A program made the position numbers and the translations under genes. A DNA stretch of 64,000 nucleotides from Asterella californica (Eukaryota > Streptophyta > Marchantiopsida > Marchantiales > Aytoniaceae): NCBI GenBank assembly GCA_036924285.1, contig JAYKYS010000001.1, forward strand, positions 35,463,501 to 35,527,500, read 5' to 3'. Under the pieces are notes generated by a model. That model was given only the letters and a program-made list of their open reading frames with translations, did no database searches and was not told where the DNA came from. Positions 47,247 through 59,364 of this stretch are shown piece after piece (the first letter of the stretch is position 1; each line of letters starts with the position of its first letter).

Positions 47247-47770
47247 GGAGGAAGACCCTATCGATATATGAAGAGCGTTTGGTGAAAAGAGAAAGTTCTC
47301 ATGTAAGTCTTCTTTGGTTTCTTCGCTGCCATTTTCATTTTTTTAGATTCGTTAGAGTTTTAGTTGCTTATGTACAACTTGTGGTAGCTAGTTTTAGCTA
47401 AAGGTTTGTACAAGGATGTTGTTTGGACATGGGTTTCAATCGTGTGATAATGATGCAAAGCTTTTTGTTAGCAAAGGGATGTTTCCTTTGCTTTGAGCTA
47501 CGCTTTGGTAGTTTTGGGTCTAGGTTGAGATCCATAGACTTGTTTTAAGAGGTTGGGTGCATATTAGAGATCACTCAGATCGGTTTCTCTTGTTGTGTGT
47601 TCTTAGAGAGAAAGGAATGGGAGTGTATATAAAGTGACAGTTGGTGTATCTTGCGATTGTTCTCGTGGTTGCTTCTCTCTTTCTTGTCTCTGTTCAACCA
47701 CGATATCTCCACAGCCAAGAACCTCCATTTTCTTGACAAGCTTCACACAAAATCTGATATCATAACAGAC
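47240..47770 (+). repeat. Partial second LTR-like copy of Gypsy C
   Basis: Direct repeat of about 45880-46430: shared GATTCGTTAGAGTT, TTGTGGTAGCTAGTTTTA, GTTGTTTGGACATGGGTTT, TTTTTGTTAGCAAAG. A TATATAAA box at 47626-47633 is 1346 bases downstream of the first. Only the 3' third of the unit is present. A possible primer-binding remnant, TGATATCATAAC, follows the CACAAAATC near 47750. Confidence 0.65.
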
Positions 47771-48900
47771 GAGTCGGTGAACAGATGAGATACCTCATTA
47801 CATGACAAATTGTGTTTCGTGATGACAGCGGGAGTTCTCAACCTGGGGTAGTTCAGAATCGTTGTCCACGGCAAGTGAGGACTCAACGTGGAAAGCATAC
47901 TGGAAAAATCACTGCGACAGTTTCTGAACTTGCACATACATGTCCAAGACATCTGGCAGTATGATGTGGAGCAGCTGTGAATTCAAAGTTTCTTAGCACG
48001 GTGGTAGTCATCGAGTAGTCATCGATAGAAACGTGAATATCAAGCATTTGTAGGATGATATGAGAAATAGTTAAGGAAAGCGTATAAAATACATGTCGAT
48101 TTGACGAGAAAAGGAACATGCTACGGAATGACTGCATATGTCTCAGGATGTGAGCTTTCATTATATTCCGGCTCTTTGTAGATGAATTTCAGATGTTGAT
48201 CTCTTGGTCATTGTCGAATGAAACAACTGAGAACATAACCCACGGATTTTCCACCGTGCATTTATAGCGCATGGTGCTTGTTAGTTTGTTCTATCATTTT
48301 GTCAAAATAATATTGCCTTAGATGTCTGCCATAGTAAGAATAGAAAATACTCTTGTCAAATTTTTATGGCGTCAATTTTAGATGGAGAGAACCGATCAAT
48401 TATTCTTGCTTATGTCGTCACTCACGTCAAGAATTCTGACTCGTGGCTTTGGTTTTGTCGATTACTATGAGAAGCCATTGAGAGATCTATGAATCAGAAA
48501 ATGGTAATTATCTCTGACCGGCAGAAAAGACAACAGGCTGCAGTTGCAGAAGTCTGCTATGCACGAGCACTGTACTTTTCACATCCAGATGAACATCCGA
48601 ACTCAGTTTGGGAAGCAAGCAGAGCGTGCCTTCAAGGAACTGTCTACAGCACAACCTTAGCATAGTTCTGTATACTTATCTTTTACTGTAGTTGTCTACC
48701 TGGTTTTGTTTGCTTACAGATCAAAACTCTCCTTGGACTTGCTTAGTAGTACATGTAATGTGTTTTCATGTTGTTCGTAGTGTATAATTATTTTTCTCTA
48801 CATGCATGTACAGTCAAAATTAGACAACTTGGACCAGGAGGGAGGGAGTGGTAAGCACTGGAGAACTACATTTGTACCATATGTCCGCAGGAATGAAGCA
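47770..48900. other. Intergenic DNA
   Basis: No recognisable gene. A short duplicated phrase GTAGTCATCGA(G)TAGTCATCGA is at about 48006-48028. Confidence 0.4.
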
Positions 48901-48904
48901 CATG

Positions 48905-48995
48905 AATGGCCGCAAGTGAGACCAAGTGATTCACAAAATCATGGGTTCGACCAAATGAAAACACTCTTTGAAGAGTGCGACCAAGTAAATTTCCC
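48905..48995 (-). repeat. Small foldback repeat, copy 2 (reverse orientation)
   Basis: The reverse complement reads TTTACTTGGTCGCACTCTTC ... CCCATGATTTTGTGAATCAC TTGGTCTCAC, matching 43795-43892 in order with a diverged centre. Confidence 0.5.
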
Positions 48996-48999
48996 TATG

Positions 49000-49560
49000 G
49001 GCTGCTAAGATATGTGTCATATGCATCTTCATGTGAATGACATTGCACTCCTCCTCGTTCTTTGAATAGTTTTCTCTTTATCTCAAGACTTGAACTTTTC
49101 ACACCTTCTTCGATAAAGATTATTATAATCCCATCAAATAGTAAAAGAGACCTGAATTTGATCTCTACTGGAAGATATTCTCAAGACACTAACTTCAAGA
49201 TACAGTGTGATAACATGATGATATAACTTAAAAGGCAAAAACTACCATCCCTGAAACAAATAGAGCAAGAAGAGAGAACTTAATTAGTGTGGGTGCATGA
49301 AGTTTAACTTTGTCCGATTAGCTGTAACAGTTAAAATAAAGATGTATGTGATATGTCAAAAGAAAACAAAAATAGACTCCATCTTCAACCATATGACATG
49401 AAATTGTTTTACATTATATTATGCTTCTTTCAAGATCCACATGTTCATGCTACGGTGAAAAACGTGTTTGATCTATTCAGAATTTTCATCTGAATCACAA
49501 TTCTCCTCGAGCAATCCTCTAAAAAGTATTTGTTTAACATGTCATCAATATAATTCTCTT
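49000..49560. other. AT-rich intergenic DNA
   Basis: No recognisable gene. Confidence 0.4.
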
Positions 49561-49589
49561 AGCTCTGACAATCCATCCTCAAGACTCGG

Positions 49590-50025
49590 CACCAGTTTGG
49601 TTCGACTCAAACCGGTTTGAAAAAGATTCGAGTGAACAGTTACGAACCGAACTGGTTAAGGTAAATCTGAACCCGAACTGGAAGTAAACTGAACAGTTTA
49701 AACCGAACCACTCAACCCACAGAACCAGATAACCAAATCATTTAAAAAAATTCTGAACATGAACCACTTTGAGCCAACCCGTTTAAACCATAGTGCAACT
49801 TTCTAAATCAGTTAAATATTAATTCATAATCTGTAATACAAGAGATCTCAAGTTCAAAATTACACAACACTTTTTGATATTATAAATCATTTAAACCATG
49901 ATTATAATGGTTTAAACCGCAGTCAGAACCATCTGAAACTGAACTGAACCCTTTCTATTTAATGTTAAATCGATTTTAAACCAAACTGTTTAAACCTGAA
50001 CTATTTATAAACCGAAAATAAATCT
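49590..50025. repeat. GAACCGAAC-rich degenerate repeat block
   Basis: Phrases such as ACGAACCGAACTGGTT, GAACCCGAACTGG, TGAACAGTTTAAACCGAACC and GGTTTAAACCG recur irregularly. The block ends where the truncated Copia element begins. The same phrase GAACAGTTTAAA recurs past the Copia 3' LTR near 52720-52745. Confidence 0.55.
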
Positions 50026-50699
50026 GATATGCTCACAAAGCTTGATGATTGCTCCCACGAGTGTATCTTCCTTGGCTATAGCGGCCAGAGTAAGAGCTAC
50101 CGTCTCCAAAGAAAATCTGACGGTCATATTTTCACCTCTCGTGATGTTATCTTCGATGAGTCTTCTCCGACTCTCCCTCCCACATCCGCCCCCTCCGCTG
50201 ATCCCTCACTCACTCAAGAGTCTCCTGAGACTGACGTCCATTTCTATCACACTATGTCTGCTCCCTCTGCTGGTCCAGCTTACATTTCGTCTGTCTCTCC
50301 CGGCTTCCCTTCAATGGGAGTTCCTCTGCCATCTCCTGCCGGTCCAGCTCCAACCCCTTCCGTTGGTCTTGGATCTCGAGGAGGAGTCTCTAGCAGTCAT
50401 GGCTCTGACGGAGGAGCCACCAGCAGTACACAGTCTAGTGGGAGTAGTCGTCTCCCACGCTCTCACTCCTCTAGTCATACGCACAATCACTCTCCTCCTG
50501 CAGAGACTTGAACCCGCACCATCCCTACCTTCGGCGCACATCACCACGCTCACCACGGGTTTCCGGTCTTATTCATAGCGAGTCCTCCCTTCCTCCATTG
50601 GATTTCCCAGCACCGTCTCCACTGAGACGATCAGCTTGACATTCAGTTCCTCCACAACAGAACCCAGATGAAGGCTATGACCTTTCATCGCTGATCCCG

Positions 50700-51742
50700 A
50701 AGTCTCGGAAGAACACCAAGCGTGCATTGATGGTAACTCTCAAACTTGTGCCAATGGAACATGTTTCTTACACAAAAGCAGTATCTTCTCCAGATGCTGA
50801 TCAGTGGAAAACAGCAATAGAGGAGGAGTTAGATTCTCACGAATCTAACGGTACCTGGAAACTCACCGACTTGCCACAAGGACGCCGACCGATAACATGT
50901 AAGTGGACTTTTAAGTCGAAACTTAATACCGATGGGTCCATTGCTCGTTACAAGACGAGACTCGTGGCTCGTGGTTTCATTCAAATCTACGAGTTGGATT
51001 ACACAGAACTTTTTCCCTTGTAGTCTGTATTCAGTCAATACGGCTCATCCTTGACATCTCAACGCAGTATAATTTACATGTACATCAAATGGATGTTAAA
51101 ACTGCGTTTCTGAATGGAACACTTACCGGAGAAATATACATGTGTGTTCCAGAAGGAGCGACTACAGCAAGGCGCAGTCAAGTATGCAGATTGCTTAAGA
51201 CTCTCTACGGTCTTAAGCAATCATCAAGAGAATTGTACTTGATTATCGATAAATTCTTGCTTTCTCTTGGATTTGCTAAGTTCGGTGCAGATGGAAATGT
51301 TTACTACTTGCACCAGAAACAGCACTTCATCATCCTTGTCCTCTACGTGGACAACACTGTGATTGCTAGTAGCAGTGAGGTTCTACTATTCCATGTAAAG
51401 GAGACATTGAGTTCACGGTTCAAAATGACTGACATCGGTCCAGTCCATCATTACCTTAGCATTGAGATTAACCGTGATCCATCTTCTAGCACTATCAGAC
51501 TTAATCAAACTTTGTATTTGACACATAAACTAATTCAGTTTGGTTTACAGGACTGCAACCCTGTAAGCATCCCTCTAGTTACAGGTGAGAAACTTTCCTC
51601 GGATGACTCTACTATCATTGAGGATGAAAAGAAGCTATGTAATAGTTATCCTTACCAGAGTGCAGATGGCTCTATTAATTGGACCGCAGTATGCACTCGT
51701 CTTGATTTGTCTTATCCATTAATGTACTCTTCCAATTTATGA
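50700..51742 (+). pseudogene. Copia reverse transcriptase with altered YVDD motif
   Basis: RT blocks are CKWTFKSKLNTDGSIARYKT, RLVARGFIQIYELD, VDVKTAFLNGTLTGEIYM, LKTLYGLKQSSRE and LVLYVDNTVIASSS. The catalytic YVDD (51344-51355) is YVDN: the second aspartate codon GAC is AAC, a G-to-A change at a CpG. A stop at 51021-51023 and a frameshift near 51070 split the domain. Confidence 0.9.
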
Positions 51743-52323
51743 GTAGTCCTGGACCTAGACACGTTGCCGCTATGAAGTGGATTTTTCGTTACATCAAGAG
51801 AACTTTGAATTTGTACCTTGAGTATGCTCAGTCACCCCAGCCCTACTCCCTGTTCGGTTATTCCGATGCTGACTGGGGAGGACATGCAAAGACAAGACGA
51901 TCCACATCAGGTCATTACTTCATCTACTCCGGAGGAACCATCAGCTGGTCCTCTAAGACACAGATTCAGTAGCCCTGTCAAGTACAGAGGCAGAATATGT
52001 GGCTCTTAGCACGAGCTGTTCAGAGACAATCTGGTTACATCAACTCCTGACTGACGTCGGATTGCATGACAAGGAGCTCATTGTTACATATTGTGACAAC
52101 CAAAGTACGATGGCTCTTGTCGACACTAGCAAGTTCCACGACTACGAAGCACATCGACATTCGATATCACTTCATTAAAGATCACGTTGTTGGAAAAGTT
52201 ATAGAAGTTAGATATTGTCCTACTGAGGACATGATTGCAAATATTCTGGCAAAGAGCTTACCAACTCTCAAGTTGGATTATCTACTGCCAAAGCTAATAA
52301 TATTTTTATCCGAACTGTTATTG
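51743..52323 (+). pseudogene. Copia RNase H (broken)
   Basis: SDADWGGHAKTRRSTSGHYF and ISWSSKT are followed by a stop near 51970 and a changed frame. TKHIDIRYHFIKDHVVGKVI and LKLDYLLPKL end the domain. The catalytic SSTEAEY region is out of frame. Confidence 0.85.
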
Positions 52324-52331
52324 AGTGAGAC

Positions 52332-52582
52332 TGTTAGAATACAGTGTGAATATATCTCCAGTAACAAGTTCAAGTTTTTAGATGGTGATCTTTCGTAAGG
52401 TCACCAAGGCCAAGACCAAGACTATATTATCCAGACCCAAAGCCATTGTACATTATTGAGTAATCTATTTACTTGGTGCTGTCTACACTCTCTTGAGGAG
52501 CTCTCTCACACTCTCATACTGTCTTTATTTCATGACTTAGAGTTTTACCTTAACTTACTCTACCAATAGTTCATTTCCAACA
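52332..52582 (+). repeat. 3' LTR of the truncated Copia element
   Basis: 251 bp, beginning TGTTAGAATACAGTGTGAAT and ending TTCATTTCCAACA (TG...CA). It is preceded by the purine-rich GAGTGAGAC (52324-52331 approximately). Confidence 0.75.
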
Positions 52583-55290
52583 TCTGGAGTGGAAAACCGG
52601 TGTGTTACCAAGCGCGATAATCTGCTTCTGATTCTCATAAGAAACTTATGTTTAAACTACTATGTGCGCCTGGGCCCTAATATCAGAAATACTCTTCTGG
52701 CGGGTTCGTTTTCAGAGAACCGAACAGTTTAAAAGTTCGGAACCAAATGCTTTTGACTATTAAGCTTTTAACGAGAGAATGAAATCCGTGATGTAAGTAA
52801 TTCAAAATCGAAGCTCTCCACGAGTTCTACCTTTTGTAATTCATTTTACCTGATTGAGAAATGAAAGGACTGAAATTTCACGTTCTCTTGGAACAAAAGA
52901 GAATATTCCTCTAACCTAAAATACACTGAAAAAACAAATATTCCTTCCCTGCTTTCATACCTGCACCGGCCGCACTCGTCTGCCTACAGCGAGCACTTTC
53001 CATCTTCAAAACATATAGGAGGTACTGTAAACACATGTGCTCGTAAAGAGTCACGAACATACTTGAAGCAATCTGAAACGATCCTAAAAGGCTGACGAAA
53101 TGAATCAGGCTCATTTTCTAAAGCAAATTCTATATACCATGCATACACTTACTACTTTCTGTTTTGAATAATATCACTATGATTACCTGTGTTTCAATCG
53201 GAGCGTAGTAGATTTTCAAACAAATAATCAAACCAAACTTGGTCCGACCTAGTCTGGGTAAATACTTCAAAAATACAGAGAAAGAAGGACAATAACACGA
53301 GCAGAAAATGACAAAACCAACGTAACCATTTTGAAAACGGAAAGTTAGTCCTTAAAGATCATAGTATATCTAGAACTAAATTAGTAATTTAGTTCGCTCA
53401 ACAGAATCCGATCGCCGATAATCATCAAAAATTTACAAAAAGCCACTCTCTGCCTGGAGATGGAGACTCCGGCTTACTTTTAAAGTACGAAACTGGACTT
53501 AGGTTTTGCGAACTCCAGTGCCGGATGCAACATGTCTGCAGAGTAAATTATCGAGCCTCTCTTTAGACTGCAATGGAAGCAAAATATCACCTCGCAGTAA
53601 CATTGCAGACATTTGTTTAAAGAAAAATAAACCACTAAAAGATTCTCTCTAGCAAAGGACTTTGCCTCGTCCTTCGCTTATCAATCTGAAATCGACGGTT
53701 AAGTGCAAAATGCGTTCGGTATAGATCTGTAACACAAAGTTTCAACCTCCTCTACTAACCTCTACTAACTGTGTAATAGCATGATGCTCGACGTCAGAGC
53801 GATCAACAAGGATAGGATTAACAGAGACACAACATGACCTTAATATCAGCGTGGCGTAAACGACGCCAGCTAAGACTTGCAACGGTCTGCCAGTGAGCAC
53901 ACACATGTTTAAGATTGAAGAATAACAGTTGATCGGGGCTTACTGTAGTACAATATTAATGATGTTAACTTCTCTTTAACAAGCACATACAACTTGATTG
54001 AAATGCATTCTCCGGATTACCAGGTCCTTCGCGACGAACGTAGGTGTACCTTTTCTCCTCGTAAGTGACAACAGTACCGCCCGACCACTGGGAACAAGCT
54101 ACCGACAGGAGCTAGACGACCACAAGGACCCTCCACAGGTTGAATGGATCACCGGTGAATATCTCGTTCTTCCTTGAAGTCCAATCGTGAGGTCCTATCT
54201 CGAGAAATAGAATGCGTAGCTACGAAAATATTAGAAACGATTGTTCTCGTATCTAATATTTCTCGTCTCGTTTCTCACATTCTGTGCCACAACTATGCTC
54301 TGCAAAGTAACTCACACAACGCGTAGAGCTGCGAACAAGTCCGTTCTGCGTCGAAGTAAAAGTTTCAAGTTGTTGAAGCAAACTACTGCTTCTATGAAAT
54401 TTGAAGGTACGATGCACAGTGAAGCAAGAAAGACTGCAGTTCACTTTTCTGCCTCGCAGTCGTTAGCCACAAATTCTTGACTCCGGCCTGCTCCATACTC
54501 GAAGACTCCTCGTTTGTACACCGTATGTAGAGTTCGTCATGTGCTTCCTGGTCACAACATCTGTTGTCTTTCCTTCCTGCCTGAGGATCGATTACCTGAG
54601 GGTTAACTCCTCTCGAATTCTGAAACTCTGAACTCTTCTGCCCTCTTCCATCCTTTCAGGGAAATAGCAAATGAGATACATTTAAAGATCTTTTCCGGTG
54701 ACTGCCACTATGATAGTAACTGCGAAGAGACAGCTATGGAGAAACTTCGGTCAATCAACATTGTATTCTTCAATGCAGGGCTCGAGCACACAAGACAACT
54801 TTCACGCCCTCTCACTGGCTCCAATATTATCACCAAAACGCGCCCTTCGTGTTCCCTTCGTTTATTACCCATCCGGTTCCCTAAATGAATAACAAGATTA
54901 AATTACAATTTATACAAGCAGCATACTGCTGCAAAACTGACACCTATAGATCTTCAGGTCAGTGGTCTTTACCGCAAGAGTTGATCAAAATGTGCAAGTA
55001 CGGGAAAGTGCTAAAGTGAAGCCAGGTTGATACTCTCTCCCCTGTGAATTGGAGGCCGGACATTCCTGCCACGTACATGTGGTCCCGGTGCGTGACACGC
55101 CGATCAAGGATGCTCTGTAAACTCTTTCTTCGTCATGCGACCAAAACTGTCAACTTACAGCTGCGAACTGAAGAAGCTATGAGGAAAAAGGATAAAGTTT
55201 CATGTGCAGCCTCTTGCATCTCAGGAAAACGACTTCGCCCGCTGTTCCTCCTCTTCGAATTAGCCTTGAAAGTCAAACGAATGCCTGAGC
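52583..55290. other. Region downstream of the formin gene
   Basis: The first ~170 bases continue the GAACCGAAC-rich block interrupted by the Copia insertion. The rest has no recognisable gene. Its right part probably holds the formin 3' UTR. A minus-strand AATAAA at about 54858-54864 is one possible polyadenylation signal. A hairpin pairs CGAAAATATTAGAAACGA with TCTCGTATCTAATATTTCTCG near 54218-54268. Confidence 0.4.
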
Positions 55291-55294
55291 TGGT

Positions 55295-58200
55295 TCAAGC
55301 ACGTGTCCCCGAATACGGTCCTGGCTTAAGCGCAACGTCTCTCAGTCTATCAGTCTCAACAACGTCCTTGACAGCTTTGTCTAATATAATCAAGAAGTCT
55401 TTTACAACTTGAAAGACCCTCAGAGGCGGATCATCCTTCCTAGCTTCCCCGTAAAAGTAGATACTGACACCGTTCACGCTTTCTAGCACAGATTTCAGAT
55501 CTTGCTGCACCCTAGCCACATCAGTCTCCGCCCTCCTGACGAAGGACATCATGGAATCGTTAAAGACATCGTTAGAGAGCTCGATGTTCTCGTCCATAGT
55601 ATCCCCGCCTAAGGCCAGAAGACCTCCTTCTGTGCTCTTGAAATATTTGCGTAGACTAGCTCTGCAAGTTTTCAAACCAGTGGAGAGCTTGTTCATAGAA
55701 CTCGAAAGTGCATCAATGTCAAGCCCGGCCGCTCTTTTCACATTCGACAGCTCCGTACTGAGACCCATCACAACTTGAATGCCAAGGTGCTTCGACATCA
55801 ACTCCTTCTGTTTAGTATCCTTTCCAGAAGTTTGCCCCGCATACAGAGCGGCGCAGATACCAGCCGTTGGAGGAGGACCGGTGGGCGTAGAAGCAGTGGA
55901 GCTGGGACTCGTCGGACTGCTACTTCTTGGTGTATCCTCGTTCATCGCCCGAGCTGCACGGGCGCCTTCTCCTCGAATAATTTCTCTAATCACAAACTGC
56001 AACAAAGAAGTTTTCTGATCTGTACCTTTGATATCGGCCAATCTTAGAAGAGTCTCAAGCTTGAACGCCTGTGCATCACCCCTGTACGTGCCCATATTTA
56101 AACGGTTCCCCGTCTTCAACACTGCCTCCAGGAGCTTTACGAACGTTCTACTGCCTCTCAACTCTTTGCATGCCATCTACACATCACAATTCCACAAAAC
56201 GTAAGCTTTAGCAACTTCTTACCATGACTGGGATTAACTAGAGCTTTGAACTGAACCATGTAATACTGCAATGTCTCGGCGGTCGAATGAAATGCAAATG
56301 TTTATCGCCAATATATGAGGCTCTCAACACTCACGTAGGGGTTTAGAGTTAAGAAAAACTTCCAAAATCAAATCTATGATAACTAAGAAATCAAGACGAA
56401 GAAAGTTCACCTCCAAGACGGTGATAGCTTCCTCGAGTTGGAGAAGGTCGTCCTTGAAGGTGGCACGAAAGAGCATTGTCTTCACGCGCTGAAACGATGA
56501 GGGAATATCTATTAAAGCTAAGAGGAAGCGCTCCGCGGGTCCTAACTTACTGCGATCCCCTTTAAATTCCCGTAGCTTCTTCAACTCGTCTCCCACGGGC
56601 TCCATCTTTACCAATGCCTCCAGCACATCAGTGCTCAAGTCTTCATCACCTGCATATTGACCGATGCTGAGTAAAGGATCGCAGGTGTCTGTGCAGGAAA
56701 ACAGTTGCATGCATTTCCCGCAGCCCTTGCACGATTTTAAAAAGGAATCAATAACTCGGAAGCTGTGAACCCTACGACATGGACGTCTGAATCGTCTCGC
56801 TTAAAGTGAGAATATTCCCAACTACTGTAATTCTGGTCGGTCAGAATCAGGGTCCGAAGTTCAAGAACAACTCGGCTTTCAATCTCTTCGTGGCCTGTCT
56901 ATGTTCGTTCTGGTTCCTGATCAAGTGACTCTATCCATTTTATATGATCGTTATGCCCCACTCAAACGTTCAGTGAGGGAAAGAACGGGTCAGACAAACG
57001 GACAAAAAGGAAGGCAAACATCCTCACTTCTGTAACTTTTCCAGTGCTGTCCATACTTGCTCGACTTGTTCACATCTAGAATAAATCCTTCCAAGTTGTA
57101 ACAACAAACTAGCAACGCAGGACCTAGCACCTACCTTCGAGCAGAGCTTCACAGACTTCATCCGCAGTGATTCCAAGACCCCGTAGCTGTATAGCCATCA
57201 CGTGCGCTTTCTTTGGGTCGAGTATTCCCACAGGAACATCTTTATTTGGAGACTTTCTGTCCCGGTTGTTCTTCGGCTGAGCTGAAGGCAAGTACTGAAA
57301 TAGACTCTCCACTGTCAAAGAATCGAGCCTGTTGCATTGCCATTCATAAATTCGATTCAGCAGCAGCAACGGGAAAACCTTACGGCAAAACACATATGCA
57401 TACAGCAAGAAAGTAACGTTCACCAAAGAATTCAAGACTTACTCAAAGGAGCCATTTAGCAGATTGTCCCAAACCATGGAATGTTCAGCATTAGGCTTGA
57501 CCTTTTCCCAATGCAAAGGTTTCAGCTTCTTATCCGCATCATCATTTCCTACCCCCGCTTCTTTTCTCAATGAATTAACACGTGAAACGGGTTTCGAGGA
57601 GGAAGGTTTGAAACCTCCATGTGGAGGTAAACGAAGGTGAGAAAGTCCACCAGGTGGCGGGGGCGGCCCTTTCCCTGGTGGTGGTGGTGGTGGAGGAGGA
57701 GGAGCTCCGCCTTTACGGCCTCCCATTCCTGGTGGAGGAGGAGGAGGTGGAGGAGCTCCGTGCTTAGCAGGTGGAGGTGGAGGTGGTGGAGGTGGAGGTG
57801 GAGGTGGGGGTGGGGGCGGCGGAGGAGGTGGTGGTGGTGGTGGTGGTGGAGGAGGAGGAGTTGATGGTGTAACAGATTCAACAGTCTTCGTGGGGCCTGG
57901 CTTGTTGAACGTAATATATGACTCCTCGGATCGCACGAATCCGTTTTCAATGTCATCCTCGAGAACGTTTGGTGACGACGAATTAGATGAAGACGAGTGT
58001 GGCTGGCCCCCTTCGCTTCCATCCAAATAGCTCGCCTTTGAACCTTCGTCTTTCTGAGAAGACTTCATAGATGATGCAAGCCGGGTTTCGTACTGCCGGT
58101 CCGTACTGGGGGGGATAGCATCCACGGAAAAAACAGTTGAATCTTTTTTGCTATCCCCCCACTTCGAAAGCCAGCTTGTGTTCAGCAAGGGTCGGTCATC

Positions 58201-59364
58201 CTTCTCTTTCCCATGTCTGGTACTGCCCCCGTCAGACCCAAGAGCCTTGTTCAGTCGAGCTCTCCTGTAGACAAGAAAGCAACATAAGGCGATGATTGCA
58301 GTGATCCCAGCTGTTATGGGAATGGTTATCACCACGGCTAGGACTGCGGATGACAACTGCGTCCCGGAGGACGACGTGAGCCCTGAGTCAGGACCCGGAG
58401 CAGGTGATGGGGATGGTATGGAACCGACGGACGCCCCATCTACGGCTTTAGACACAAAGAACTGCCTACCACCTTCAAACCGCTGAAAGTGCTCACCCTC
58501 GACAGCAAACGAATCTCCTGAAGGAAAATGATGGGGCAAACTCTCCTCTAGCATCTGTCTCTTAGTCAATCCGCTTTCCATCCGCATCTCCACCTCCCTC
58601 GTCACCAGTGTCTCTATATGTTCAGCATAATCTGGACCCGTAAGGCTCGTTTCCCCCGAATTTTGCTGAAAGGGACTCCATGCTTCGCGATCATACAAGT
58701 TTCCCGTGACGTCGATGTCAGCTGGAGAAGCTCTGTAATGGCTACTCCTGTCCCTGGGTGTGATACTTTCAGCTGATGCCGTGCTTAGAATTCCATTCGA
58801 CCCAGCTTTGCCAACCGGTGCAGCATATCCAATTGCACTGCTCGCCGCGTCCTTATAGTCCCATGTTTGCTCCATAAACTCGCCACTGCTGCCAGGAATA
58901 GTATCGAATAAGACATCCCTATCTACAAACTGAGTTCTACGCCTCACCTCATCGCCGAGGCTACTTACTGATCCGCCCGGCAGTGATTCCTCTCCTTGCT
59001 GTCCAGATTTCGCGACCACAATTTCTTCCTGCAACTGAAATTTTGTCTGGCTAACAGATCTCTGTTTAGACACCTCCTGTACCTTCGCATCTGCATCTCT
59101 TCCTCGATAAGGTGAGCCGTACCAGGCCTTGTCTGTTCTCACTTTTCCTCGAAAATGAGGATGCAAAAGAGGATGCTGTGTATTCGGGATCCTTACCAGA
59201 AGAAACTCTGAAAAAGCAGTGACAAGATTCTTCACTGATGATGTGTCACGGACGTGTACGGCTTCTACCGCAGACAAATCAACAAAAAAGATGTAGGTCA
59301 GAATAACCAACACCAAATGCAAATGGACCGGTGCTACCTTCTTCCTCTTCACAAAGCTTCCCAT
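55295..59364 (-). CDS. Class I plant formin, four exons
   Basis: Exons on the minus strand are 59364-57443, 57328-57135, 56649-56411 and 56176-55295, with GT-AG introns of 114, 485 and 234 bases. Phases agree, and the joins restore SFE-LDSLTVESLF, LLEG-DEDLSTDVLEAL and ITVLE-MACKELRGSRTF. The product is 1078 residues. Residues 1-35 are a signal peptide with a basic start, 36-339 are extracellular, and 340-365 a membrane span followed by RRAR. FH1 (about 500-600) has a run of 30 prolines at 503-532 and later Pro blocks. FH2 runs from KKLKPLHW (612) to about 1060, with GNRLNMGTYRGDAQAFKL at 808 and a Ser/Thr/Pro-rich loop near 855-905. Class I formins sit in the plasma membrane, bind profilin-actin through FH1, and nucleate and cap actin filaments through an FH2 dimer. 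The ATG was chosen because it is the first in frame and gives the signal peptide. Confidence 0.95.
57640..57861 (-). repeat. Proline-codon repeat in formin FH1
   Basis: Nearly pure CCN codons: 30 uninterrupted proline codons at 57769-57858, then two further blocks of 8-9 prolines. On the plus strand this reads as G/T-rich trinucleotide repeats (GGT/GGA). Such tracts are prone to length change. Confidence 0.9.

Larger units (their letters stand above)
50029..52582 (+). mobile_element. Truncated Ty1/Copia element with 3' LTR
   Basis: The element starts abruptly inside the integrase C-terminus (KLDDCSHECIFLGYSGQSKS) and runs through the Pro/Ser linker, RT and RNase H to a TG...CA 3' LTR. It lacks 5' LTR, gag, protease and integrase core. 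The proteins are related to, but clearly diverged from, the element at 35098-43091, and the LTR is a different sequence. It is therefore a separate subfamily and an older insertion. Stops and frameshifts (about 50510, 51021, 51740, 51970) make it non-functional. Confidence 0.9.

Noticed and set aside
57637..57864. Plus-strand ORF rich in Trp and Arg opposite the formin FH1
   Set aside because: It is the antisense reading of proline codons; no independent support.
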